DNA of 64,000 nt from Amycolatopsis alkalitolerans (lineage in GTDB: Bacteria > Actinomycetota > Actinomycetes > Mycobacteriales > Pseudonocardiaceae). The notes under the pieces are model-generated. The model made no database searches, was not told where the DNA came from, and was given only the letters and a program-made list of their open reading frames with translations. The DNA lies in the NCBI RefSeq assembly GCF_006152065.1, contig NZ_VDFW01000023.1, positions 1 to 64,000 of the forward strand. Direction: 5' to 3'. Position 1 is the stretch's first letter. Each line of letters begins with the position of its first letter. Shown piece by piece: positions 1 through 7,873 of the stretch. The position numbers and the translations under genes were made by a program.

Positions 1-81
1 GCTGTCTCATTGTCAGACACGCAGGCGCCACACAGACCCACTTGACATCAACTCGCAAGCCCTAACTACGCGGCATTGAGG

Positions 82-489
82 TTAATCCTGCGCCACGCGG
101 GCCGTGCGCCGGAGCCACAGCAGGCCGATCACCGGCAGTACCAGCGGGATGAAGAAGTACCCCTCGCCGTACCCGGACCAGACGGTCGCGTCGGGAAACG
201 CCTCGCTGTCGACGACGCTCAGGGTGCCCACGGTCAGCACACCGAGCAGTTCGATGGACAGGCACACGAGCGCCACCCGCCACGACGTCGAGCCCCGGCG
301 CCCGAGCGCCACCGTCGCGACGATGTAGATCACCCCGGCGACCGCGGATAGGACGTAGGCCAGCGGAGCTTCGTGGAACTTGGTCGCGATCTGCACCGCG
401 GCGCGCGCCGTCGCCGCCAGCGCGAAGATCGCGTACACGGCGACGAGTACACGGCCCGGCCCGGTGGCGGTGTTCTTCCGTTCAGGCAC
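82..489 (-). CDS. small multi-pass membrane protein
   Basis: A 135-residue hydrophobic protein with about four predicted membrane segments (near residues 14-32, 43-63, 73-95 and 110-128), separated by short charged loops. It has no catalytic motif and I do not recognise a family. Its ATG lies inside the 3' end of the upstream gene (8 bp overlap at 482-489), so the two are very probably co-transcribed and translationally coupled. Both proteins are small and all-helical, which suggests they act together in the membrane, but that is inference. The reading frame has typical actinobacterial third-position GC bias. Confidence 0.75.
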   Translation of the reverse strand: MPERKNTATGPGRVLVAVYAIFALAATARAAVQIATKFHEAPLAYVLSAVAGVIYIVATVALGRRGSTSWRVALVCLSIELLGVLTVGTLSVVDSEAFPDATVWSGYGEGYFFIPLVLPVIGLLWLRRTARVAQD

Positions 490-847
490 TCGCGCCTCCC
501 CAGATCTCGTGCAGCCGCAGTTCCATCACCGGGATCGCGACGCACGCGACGCCCAGGATCACGGTGCTCGACCGGCTGCGTTCGGCCAGCGCCCACCCGG
601 CCCCGGCCGGGATGATGACCAGCGAGCTGATCAGGTAGGCCAGGAACGTCACGAGATTGCCCGGCCGCCCGCCGGCGATCAGCAGCACGACCCCGATCAC
701 CAGTTGCGCGACGAGCAGCACCTCGACGAGCGCGAGCCCGCTCAGCAGCACGCGCCGCGGTTCCCGGTTGCGCGCGGCGAGCAGGAAGCTCCACGCCGCG
801 ACGATGAGCGAGGCCACCGCCACGACCACCGTGAAACCCGGAATCAC
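482..847 (-). CDS. small multi-pass membrane protein
   Basis: A 121-residue protein that begins directly with a hydrophobic segment (residues 4-24). Further membrane spans follow near 35-57, 64-88 and 95-110. It is first in a two-gene pair with the membrane protein at 82-489, overlapping it by 8 bp. No conserved catalytic residues are visible and I do not recognise the family. The pair ends just before the window edge, so further operon members are possible to the left. Confidence 0.75.
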   Translation of the reverse strand: MIPGFTVVVAVASLIVAAWSFLLAARNREPRRVLLSGLALVEVLLVAQLVIGVVLLIAGGRPGNLVTFLAYLISSLVIIPAGAGWALAERSRSSTVILGVACVAIPVMELRLHEIWGGASA

Positions 848-935
848 TCGTCGAGACTAGCCCGCACGTCTTCCCGCGGTTCACGCAGCTTCCCCGGCGA
901 CCGGCGTCGACATCGCCTGCCTCTGCGCGAGCCGC

Positions 936-2207
936 TCACCAGAGGGAAACCGAACGTCGCATGATCCCGGCGAGATCGTCCGCCGAGGGGGTGCGCGGCG
1001 CGGTGGCGAGCAGTCGCTGCTGCTTGAGCGTGCCCTCGACCAGTCCGTCCACATCGGACTCCGAGTAGCCGACCGCACCGATCCCGTTCGGGATCCCGAT
1101 CCGGTTCATCAGCCGCCGGAGCACGTTCGGCAGGTGGTCGGCGTCGTCGGCGGGACGTTCGGCATCCGGCGCCAGCAACTGCGCGACCCGCAGATGCCGT
1201 TCCGGTGCGGCCGCGAAGGTGAACCGGAACGCCTCGGGCGCGGTCAGCGAAACGGCCATACCGTGCGGGACGAGGGCTTCTCCGGGTGGGTAGCCCTCGG
1301 GCACGAACTCGCGGACCTGCCCCGCGATCGGATACGCGTTGGCATGCGGGATGTGCACCCCCGCGTTACCGAAGCCGAGGCCCGCGAAGGTCGCGGCGAG
1401 CGCCAGATTCTCCCGCGCGTGCACGTCCTCGCCGTTCTCGACGGCGGCCGGCAGCGAGTCGCGCAGCAGCACGAGCGCGCGCTCGGCGAACATGTCGGAG
1501 ATCGGGTTCGCGCCGCAGTACGGCACCCGCTCCGCAGGCTTCTTGCGCTCGAAGTCGGTGTACGCCTTGGACGTGTAGCTCTCCGCGGCGTGGCAGAGGA
1601 TGTCCATCCCGCTGGCCGCGGTCACCCCGGCGGGCTGGCTCACGGTCAGGCGCGGGTCGACGACCGCGAGCGTCGGGCGCAGGCGCAGGTGGCTGATGCC
1701 GGTCTTCACCTTCAGTGACAGCACGTCCAGCACGCAGACCGTCGTGCTCTCGGATCCGGTGCCGGTCGTGGTCGGCACCGCGACCAGCGGTTTGAGCGGC
1801 TTGCCCGGCGCGCGGCCACCCCCGACCGGCGGGTTGACGTAGTCCATCAACTCGCCTTCGTTGCTGGTCAGCAGGTTCACCGCCTTCGCGGTGTCGATTG
1901 TGGACCCGCCGCCCACGGCGACGAACGCGTCCCACGGCCCGGTGCCACGCGCGTGGTCCACGGCCTTCGCCATGCTCACGTCCGTCGGCTCGACGTGCAC
2001 GCCGTCGAAGATCTCCGCCTGCAGGCCGTAGCCCACGAGCCCCCGGGCGATCCGCTCCGGCCAGCCGGTCGCCGCGACGGCCGGATCGGTGAGCACCAGC
2101 ACCCGCCGGGCATCGGCCTGGATCAGGTCGTATCCGATCTCCTCGCACGCGCCAGCCCCGTACTTGAGCGCGGGCGCGCCATAGGTGAAGACGGTCTCAG
2201 TCGCCAT
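936..2207 (-). CDS. hydroxyacid-oxoacid transhydrogenase, iron-containing alcohol dehydrogenase family
   Basis: A 423-residue member of the Fe-dependent ADH superfamily that most resembles the ADHFE1 / hydroxyacid-oxoacid transhydrogenase branch. That branch transfers hydride between a 4-hydroxyacid such as 4-hydroxybutyrate and 2-oxoglutarate. Visible landmarks are an N-terminal Rossmann-like half with VGGGSTIDTAKAVN (about residue 97 onward), PTTTGTGSE, and metal-binding elements SGMDILCHAAES and HIPHANAYP followed by a PHGMAV segment. Length fits the family. The substrate is inferred from family resemblance only. It is transcribed divergently from the ThDP enzyme at 2339 across a 131-bp gap that must hold both promoters. 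Confidence 0.88.
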   Translation of the reverse strand: MATETVFTYGAPALKYGAGACEEIGYDLIQADARRVLVLTDPAVAATGWPERIARGLVGYGLQAEIFDGVHVEPTDVSMAKAVDHARGTGPWDAFVAVGGGSTIDTAKAVNLLTSNEGELMDYVNPPVGGGRAPGKPLKPLVAVPTTTGTGSESTTVCVLDVLSLKVKTGISHLRLRPTLAVVDPRLTVSQPAGVTAASGMDILCHAAESYTSKAYTDFERKKPAERVPYCGANPISDMFAERALVLLRDSLPAAVENGEDVHARENLALAATFAGLGFGNAGVHIPHANAYPIAGQVREFVPEGYPPGEALVPHGMAVSLTAPEAFRFTFAAAPERHLRVAQLLAPDAERPADDADHLPNVLRRLMNRIGIPNGIGAVGYSESDVDGLVEGTLKQQRLLATAPRTPSADDLAGIMRRSVSLW

Positions 2208-2338
2208 ATCTCGACGATAGGCGTGCTACTCAGAGGTGATCGGCTCCCACTTCCGATACCACGCCTTCACTTGACCGGGCTAGTGGACGTTGCTTACCTT
2301 GATCCATCACGTATCAGCAGGGATGGACCGTAGCGCGG

Positions 2339-3955
2339 ATGGCGGTCCGGGTAATGAGCGATGCCGGGGTGCACCGCGCGTACACCGTCGCCGGTGACTC
2401 GTTCCTCGAACTGCTCGACGTGTGCCATTTCGAAGGCCTGCTGACGCTGGTCACCGCCCGTCACGAAGCCGGAGCCGCGTTCATGGCCGAGGCCGAGGGC
2501 AAGCTGCGCGACCGGCCGGCCCTGCTGCTGGGCATGCGGGGTCCCGGCATGCTGAACCTGCTGTCCGGGGTGCAGACCGCGTTGCAGGACGAGACCCCGC
2601 TGATCGTGCTGCTGGCCGACCGGCCGTCGGTGAACCTCACCGGCGACGAAGCCGACGGGCCGGACCCCGCCGACCTGTTCCGCCCGTTCGCGAAGTGGAT
2701 CGGGCGCGCCGAGGTCCCCGCCGAGGTCCCGGAACTGCTGGCCGAGGCGCTCGGCGAGGTCCAGCGGGGCCGCCGCGGCCCGGCCGTGCTCACCGTGCCC
2801 GACGATTTCTGGGTCGCGCCCTGCGACGGCGCCGTGCCCCAGCCGGAACCACGACCCGACCGCACCGGCGCGCTGCTGCGGTCCGCGGACGAGGTGGCCG
2901 CCCTGCTCGCCGACGCCCGCTACCCCGTCGTGATCGCGGGCAGCGGGGTCCGCCCGGCGCGCGAGGAGCTGATCGCCGTGGCCGATCAGCTCGGGCTCTC
3001 GGTCTACAACGCCTTCCGCCGCCAGGACGCCTTCCCGGAGAACCACGCCCGCTACGCCGGGCATCTCGGGTTGGGGATCCCCGCCCGGCAGCTCGACGCG
3101 CTCGACCGCGCGGACCTCGTCCTCGCGATCGGCGCGCGGCTCGACGAGGTCACCACGCAGAACTACCGCTACCCGTCGCCGAGCCAGACGCTCGTCATGA
3201 TCGGCACCGGGCTGGTCCCGACCCGCCGCCGCGGCCTGACCTTCCGCATCGAAACCGAGGTCGCGCCGTTCCTGCGCGAACTCGCCGGGATCGCGATCCC
3301 GCGCACGCGGCGCAGCTCGGCGGCCAACGCCGCGACGCATACGTTCATGACCCCGCCCGACACGCGCGAGAACGTGCTGGTGCATCCGGCCGAGGTGGTG
3401 CGCGCCGTGCGCAAGGTGGTCCCCGAGGACACCATCGTGGTCAGCGACACCAGCAACTTCGCGAGCTTCGTGCATCGCTACTGGTGCTTCACCGAACCCC
3501 GGACCCAGCTCGGCCCGGCTGATCGCGTCGTCGGCTACGCGGTGCCGGCCGCCGTCGCCGCGAAACTCGCCGCGCCGACGCGCACGGTCGTCGCGATGGT
3601 CGGCGACGGCAGCCTGATGACCAGCGGTCAGGAGCTGGAGACCGCGGTCCGGTGCCACGCGCCGATCATCGTGGTCGTCAGCCAGAACGGGCTGAACGGC
3701 GACGTCGCGATGCACCAGGCGCGCACGCACGGGCGGCTGTCCGGAGTGGCCATGGGCACGCTCGACTTCGCTTCGTGGGCGCGGGCGTTCGGGGCGGTCG
3801 GCTACACCGTCGAATCGCCGGAGCAGCTGGAACCGACGGTCGGCCGGGCGCTGCGGCACCAGCGGCCGAGCGTGATCGACGTCCGCACCGATCCGGACGT
3901 GATCGATCCCGACCTCCGGCTCAGCGCACTGTTCCGGGCGGACCGTTCGTCCTAA
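2339..3955 (+). CDS. thiamine-diphosphate-dependent enzyme, acetolactate synthase-like
   Basis: A 538-residue protein with the three-domain ThDP-enzyme layout: N-terminal Pyr domain, central Rossmann-like domain and C-terminal PP domain. The catalytic glutamate is in TARHEAGAAF (E43). The PP-domain cofactor motif starts at GDGSLMTSGQE and ends near VVSQNG. The family includes acetolactate synthase, benzoylformate decarboxylase and oxalyl-CoA decarboxylase, and the substrate cannot be assigned from sequence alone. Upstream the frame stays open only to a TGA at 2300-2302 with no alternative start codon, so ATG 2339 is taken. It lacks a good ribosome-binding site, and the message may be leaderless or weakly translated. 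Confidence 0.85.
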   Translation: MAVRVMSDAGVHRAYTVAGDSFLELLDVCHFEGLLTLVTARHEAGAAFMAEAEGKLRDRPALLLGMRGPGMLNLLSGVQTALQDETPLIVLLADRPSVNLTGDEADGPDPADLFRPFAKWIGRAEVPAEVPELLAEALGEVQRGRRGPAVLTVPDDFWVAPCDGAVPQPEPRPDRTGALLRSADEVAALLADARYPVVIAGSGVRPAREELIAVADQLGLSVYNAFRRQDAFPENHARYAGHLGLGIPARQLDALDRADLVLAIGARLDEVTTQNYRYPSPSQTLVMIGTGLVPTRRRGLTFRIETEVAPFLRELAGIAIPRTRRSSAANAATHTFMTPPDTRENVLVHPAEVVRAVRKVVPEDTIVVSDTSNFASFVHRYWCFTEPRTQLGPADRVVGYAVPAAVAAKLAAPTRTVVAMVGDGSLMTSGQELETAVRCHAPIIVVVSQNGLNGDVAMHQARTHGRLSGVAMGTLDFASWARAFGAVGYTVESPEQLEPTVGRALRHQRPSVIDVRTDPDVIDPDLRLSALFRADRSS

Positions 3956-4073
3956 CCCGCCGTTGTGGGATCGGTGTGTGGTCGATCAAGCCGATCCTCG
4001 CCTTTCCGCGCGCCCTCGCGTAGGGTCTGAATTTCCTTGCTATTTCCCAGATTCTGAAAATTGGTACTCCTTT

Positions 4074-5012
4074 ATGGTCACCGAGACCCCTGTCCGTCAA
4101 CCGAAACCGATCATTTCGGGTACTCGTTCGCTGCCCGAACACGTGCTGGTGAAGGTGTTCGTCCTGCTGCCGCTGGTCGCGCTCGCCGTGGCGGTGCCGT
4201 TCGCCTGGGGCTGGGGGTTGAGCTGGCTCGACATCGCGCTCGGTGCCTTCTTCTACGTCGTGTCCGGGCTCGGCGTCACCGCCGGGTACCACCGGCATTT
4301 CACGCACGGCTCGTTCAAGGCACACCGCCCGCTGCGGATCGCGCTGGCCATCGCCGGACAGCTGTCCGCGCAGGGGCCGGTGACCACCTGGGTCGCCGAT
4401 CACCGGCGCCACCACGCGTTCTCCGACCGCGCGGGCGACCCGCATTCGCCATGGCTGTTCGGCACCGGCGCGCGTGCGCTGGCCAAGGGTTTCTGGCATG
4501 CGCATATGGGCTGGCTCTTCGAGCGCGAGATGACCAACGCGGAGCGGTTCGCACCGGACCTGCTCGCCGACCGCGACATCCGCGGCGTCGACCGGCTGTT
4601 CGCGGTCTGGGTGGCCGCGACCTTCCTGCTGCCGGCGATCACGGGTGGACTGCTCACCTGGTCGGTCTGGGGTGGGGTGACCGCGCTGTTCTGGGCGGGG
4701 TTCGTCCGGGTGGCGCTGCTGCACCACGTGACCTGGTCGGTCAACTCGATCTGTCACATGATCGGCGAGCGGCCGTTCGCCAGCCGGGACAAGGCCGCGA
4801 ACTTCTGGCCGCTCGCGGTGTTCTCCTTCGGCGAGTCCTGGCACAACCTGCACCACGCCGACCCGACCTGCGCGCGCCACGGTGTCCGGCGCGGTCAGAT
4901 CGACATCACGGCGCGGCTGATCTGGATCTTCGAGAAGCTCGGCTGGGCCTGGCAGGTGCGCTGGCCGACCGAGCGGCGGCTGAACCGGTTGGCATTGGGC
5001 GCTCAGGTGTGA
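4074..5012 (+). CDS. fatty-acid (acyl-CoA delta-9 type) desaturase
   Basis: A 312-residue integral-membrane di-iron desaturase that puts a double bond into fatty acyl chains. The three histidine clusters are present: HRHFTH (residues 73-78), HRRHH (110-114) and HNLHH near the C terminus. Hydrophobic pairs flank them (about 26-68 and 172-220). ATG 4074 is preferred because the mature family sequence begins soon after it; the upstream in-frame extension is not protein-like. Next downstream is a cold-shock gene. Placing a desaturase beside a CspA-like gene fits cold adaptation of membrane fluidity, but co-regulation is only inferred. Confidence 0.9.
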   Translation: MVTETPVRQPKPIISGTRSLPEHVLVKVFVLLPLVALAVAVPFAWGWGLSWLDIALGAFFYVVSGLGVTAGYHRHFTHGSFKAHRPLRIALAIAGQLSAQGPVTTWVADHRRHHAFSDRAGDPHSPWLFGTGARALAKGFWHAHMGWLFEREMTNAERFAPDLLADRDIRGVDRLFAVWVAATFLLPAITGGLLTWSVWGGVTALFWAGFVRVALLHHVTWSVNSICHMIGERPFASRDKAANFWPLAVFSFGESWHNLHHADPTCARHGVRRGQIDITARLIWIFEKLGWAWQVRWPTERRLNRLALGAQV

Positions 5013-5172
5013 TTCACTGATCGTGGTCTCAAGCTTTTGTGTTCGTGTTAACCCACGCTCGCAAGACTTCGCGGGCGTAGTGGTTTCCCAGTCGGGAGAG
5101 CAAGCCGCCTCGCGTGACCCGGAGCACCGCAGCGGTGCTCCGCTTGCTTTGCTGTATATGGAGATTGTTTTT

Positions 5173-5376
5173 ATGGTTCAGGGCACTGTGAAGTGGTTCA
5201 ACTCCGAGAAGGGGTTCGGCTTCATCACCCCCGACAACGGTGGCGGCGACGTCTTCGTGCACTACTCGGAGATCCAGGGCAACGGCTTCCGTAGCCTGGA
5301 AGAGAACGCGCGAGTGGAGTTCGAGATCGGCCAGGGCCAGAAGGGTCCGCAGGCCACCTCGGTCAGCGTCATCTGA
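5173..5376 (+). CDS. cold-shock domain protein (CspA family)
   Basis: A 67-residue single cold-shock domain that binds single-stranded nucleic acid and acts as an RNA chaperone. RNP1 (KGFGFI, about residues 13-18) and RNP2 (VFVHY, 27-31) are intact. The ATG at 5173 gives the canonical [10 protein letters not shown] start; upstream in-frame codons are leader sequence. The 160-nt gap after the desaturase probably provides a long 5'UTR, as is usual for csp genes. A perfect terminator hairpin follows at 5391-5428. A second, divergent copy lies at 14436-14639. Confidence 0.95.
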   Translation: MVQGTVKWFNSEKGFGFITPDNGGGDVFVHYSEIQGNGFRSLEENARVEFEIGQGQKGPQATSVSVI

Positions 5377-5390
5377 GTTCCGAGTTTCGA

Positions 5391-5428
5391 AACGAGCCCC
5401 CGTCTCGAACCCGAGACGGGGGCTCGTT
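5391..5428 (+). terminator. rho-independent-type terminator after the csp gene
   Basis: A 17-bp perfect stem (5391-5407 pairing with 5412-5428) closes a 4-nt loop 15 nt after the csp stop. The T-tract is short (TTCG), as is common in GC-rich actinobacteria. It separates csp from the glnX operon. Confidence 0.85.
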
Positions 5429-5517
5429 CGTCCGTCAATCGGCCGGACTCGATGGCGGGGCCCCCGCCCTCTCGGATACCTTCATCCCGGTACGTGAACG
5501 CCGAGGGGTGGAAATTC

Positions 5518-6912
5518 ATGACGAGTACCGCGGTGCGGCCGGGGGCGCCGAGCGGGCCCGTGCCGGATCCTTCCGCGTCCGAACCAGGCGGCGACGAGGC
5601 CGGGCGCAGCGGTTTCGCCGGTCTGATGGAGCTGCCGGTCACGGCGTGGCGCGGCTTGAGCCGTTCGCTGCGCCGAAGTCCGGGCCGGCTCACCGCGATG
5701 GGGGTCGGGCTCGTCGTGCTGGCACTCGTCTTCGGCGTCGTCGGCACCTTCGCGGTGCAGGGTAAGAAGGACACGATCGGCGAACTGATCGACCATCGCG
5801 AGCCGCTGACGGCCGCCTCGCAGGAGATCTACCGCGCGCTGACCGACGCGGACGCCACCTCCGCCAACGCGTTCCTGGTGATCGGCGCCGAACCGCCCGC
5901 GCTGCGCGACCGGTACAACGTCGACATCGCCCGCGCCGCTGCCGCCCTCGCGAAGGCCGCGTCGGATTCGGAGGGCTACGCGGACGCCGCGGTCAAGGTC
6001 GACATCCTCAGCCGGAACCTGCCCGTCTACACCGGAATCATCGAGCGCGCCCGCGCGAACAACCTCCAGGGCTTCCCGGTCGGCGCGTCCTACCTGCGCG
6101 AGGCCTCGAACCTGATGCGTACGGTGATCCTGCCCGCCGCCGCGGACCTGTACAACATCGACACCGGCCGGCTGAGCGCCGAGCAGGAGGACGTCAACGG
6201 CTTCCCTTGGTTCAGCGCGATCCTGCTCGTAGCCGTGCTCGCCGCACTCGTCGCCACGCAGATCTACCTGACCCGGCGGACTAACCGGCTGCTGAACGTC
6301 GGGCTCGTCGTCGCGACCGGCGCGATGGTGGTCGTCCTGCTGTGGGGTGCGGTCGCGCTGATCATCCAGGGTGTCATGGTCGGCGGCGGCCGGGACGACG
6401 GCAGCCATCCGGTCGACGTGCTCGTCCGCGCGCGCACCGCCGCGGTCCAGGCCCGCGCCGACGAGCTGATGACGCTGGTCGCCCGCGGCGACGGCGGCAG
6501 CTACGAGCAGGACTACCAGCAGGTCGCCCAGCTCTACACCAACGAGCTCAAGCAGGCGCAGTCGCTGCTGTCCGGCCAGGCCGCGCAGGAGATCGACCTC
6601 GCGCTGACCAGCGGGAACACCTGGCAGCGGATACACAGGGACATCCGTGCGAAGGACGACAGCGGCAACTACGCCGACGCGGTGCACGACGCGGTCGACA
6701 CGAGCGCGCCGGACGGTGCGGCGGCTTCGTTCGGCAAGCTCGACCAGGCGCTGGTGACCGCGATCGACGTCGGCCGCCAGAACTTCCTCGACGACACCAA
6801 CAGCGGCGGTTCGGCGCTGACCCTGCTGGCGCCCGGGGTCGCGGTGCTGTCCGTGGTCGCCGCCGGCGGCGTCACCATGGGGATCCGGGACCGGCTGAGG
6901 GAGTACCGGTGA
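5518..6912 (+). CDS. glnX: GlnX-like membrane protein of the pknG operon
   Basis: A 464-residue membrane protein with a hydrophilic N terminus, a first membrane helix near residues 61-80, an extracytoplasmic domain, two central helices (about 230-250 and 262-285), a second extracytoplasmic domain and a C-terminal helix (about 430-455). In mycobacteria the equivalent gene (Rv0412c) links the periplasmic binding protein GlnH to the kinase PknG in amino-acid sensing. Identification rests on topology and gene order. ATG 5518 is chosen because GAGGGGTGGA sits just upstream; an earlier GTG at 5494 is in frame. Its TGA overlaps the GTG of glnH (GTGA, 6909-6912), implying coupling. Confidence 0.85.
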   Translation: MTSTAVRPGAPSGPVPDPSASEPGGDEAGRSGFAGLMELPVTAWRGLSRSLRRSPGRLTAMGVGLVVLALVFGVVGTFAVQGKKDTIGELIDHREPLTAASQEIYRALTDADATSANAFLVIGAEPPALRDRYNVDIARAAAALAKAASDSEGYADAAVKVDILSRNLPVYTGIIERARANNLQGFPVGASYLREASNLMRTVILPAAADLYNIDTGRLSAEQEDVNGFPWFSAILLVAVLAALVATQIYLTRRTNRLLNVGLVVATGAMVVVLLWGAVALIIQGVMVGGGRDDGSHPVDVLVRARTAAVQARADELMTLVARGDGGSYEQDYQQVAQLYTNELKQAQSLLSGQAAQEIDLALTSGNTWQRIHRDIRAKDDSGNYADAVHDAVDTSAPDGAAASFGKLDQALVTAIDVGRQNFLDDTNSGGSALTLLAPGVAVLSVVAAGGVTMGIRDRLREYR

Positions 6913-7865
6913 TCAGAACGCGTGTGGCCACGGCGCTCGTCGTGGTCGCCCTGCTGGTGACGGGTTGCGGCAGCGCGGGCTCCCCGGCCGACCCGGCGCC
7001 GGTCGGTACGGTGCGCGCGCCGGAGCCGGCGGGTGTCGGCGGCGCCGACAAGGTCGGTGCCGGTTCCGCCGGCGCGAACTGTGACACCCGCAGCCTCGCG
7101 CCCAGCCCCGGTATCCCGTCCGGGTCCACAATGGCCGATATCCGGCGGCGCGGCAGGCTGATCGCCGGCGTCGACCAGACCACGTACCTGTTCGGCTTCT
7201 TCAACCCCGCCAACGGCCAGCTCGAGGGTTTCGACATCGAGATGGTCAAGCAGATCGCCGACGCGATCTTCGGCAGCTGGGAAGGCCACGTGCAGTGGAT
7301 GACGATCCCGTCGTCCCAGCGGGAGAACGTGCTGCGCACGCACGCGGTCGACATCGTGGTCCGCACCTACAGCATCACCTGCTCGCGGCTGAACGATGTG
7401 GACTTCTCGTCCACCTACTACCTCGCCGGCCAGCGGGTACTCGTACCGCGGAACTCCGGCATCACCGGGCTGTCCGGGCTGGGCGGCAAGAAGGTCTGCG
7501 CCGCGAAGAGTTCCACCTCGCTGACCGCGATCAAGGACGCGCCGTCGAAACCGATCCCGGTGTCGGTGAACGACTGGTCCGACTGCCTGGTGCTGCTGCA
7601 GCAGGGCCAGGTCGACGCGATCTCCACGGACGACGTGATCCTGGCCGGGATGGCCAAGCAGGATCCGAACCTCGCGGTCGTCGGCGAGCGGTTCACCGAG
7701 GAGGACTACGGCGTCGGCATCCCGAAGGGTGAGGACGACATGGTGCGGTTCGTCAACTCCGTACTCGAGAACGTCCGCACTGGCGGTGTCTGGCAGCAGA
7801 ACTACGACAGGTGGGTCGCGCCCGTGCTCGGGCCCGCCGGCCCGCCGCCCGTCTCGTACCGGTGA
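6909..7865 (+). CDS. glnH: GlnH-like amino-acid-binding lipoprotein
   Basis: A 318-residue extracytoplasmic solute-binding protein of the polar amino-acid family (SBP_bac_3). The signal peptide ends in a lipobox, LVTGC, with the lipidated cysteine at residue 20. The mature part contains IRRRGRLIAGVDQTT and a GFDIEMVKQIADAIFG segment typical of the fold. No transport ABC genes lie beside it; it is sandwiched between glnX and pknG, as in M. tuberculosis, where GlnH binds Asp/Glu and signals rather than transports. GTG 6909 is chosen because it makes the signal peptide start correctly and overlaps glnX by 4 bp. Confidence 0.9.
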   Translation: MIRTRVATALVVVALLVTGCGSAGSPADPAPVGTVRAPEPAGVGGADKVGAGSAGANCDTRSLAPSPGIPSGSTMADIRRRGRLIAGVDQTTYLFGFFNPANGQLEGFDIEMVKQIADAIFGSWEGHVQWMTIPSSQRENVLRTHAVDIVVRTYSITCSRLNDVDFSSTYYLAGQRVLVPRNSGITGLSGLGGKKVCAAKSSTSLTAIKDAPSKPIPVSVNDWSDCLVLLQQGQVDAISTDDVILAGMAKQDPNLAVVGERFTEEDYGVGIPKGEDDMVRFVNSVLENVRTGGVWQQNYDRWVAPVLGPAGPPPVSYR

Positions 7866-7873
7866 GGAAACCC

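Noticed and set aside
2294-3859. 521-residue minus-strand open frame opposite the ThDP enzyme
   Set aside because: It is a GC-skew shadow of the real gene: Arg/Gly/His-rich, no domain, no ribosome-binding site.
5023-5172. N-terminal extension of the first cold-shock protein
   Set aside because: The upstream in-frame stretch is not conserved in the family and corresponds to the 5'UTR.
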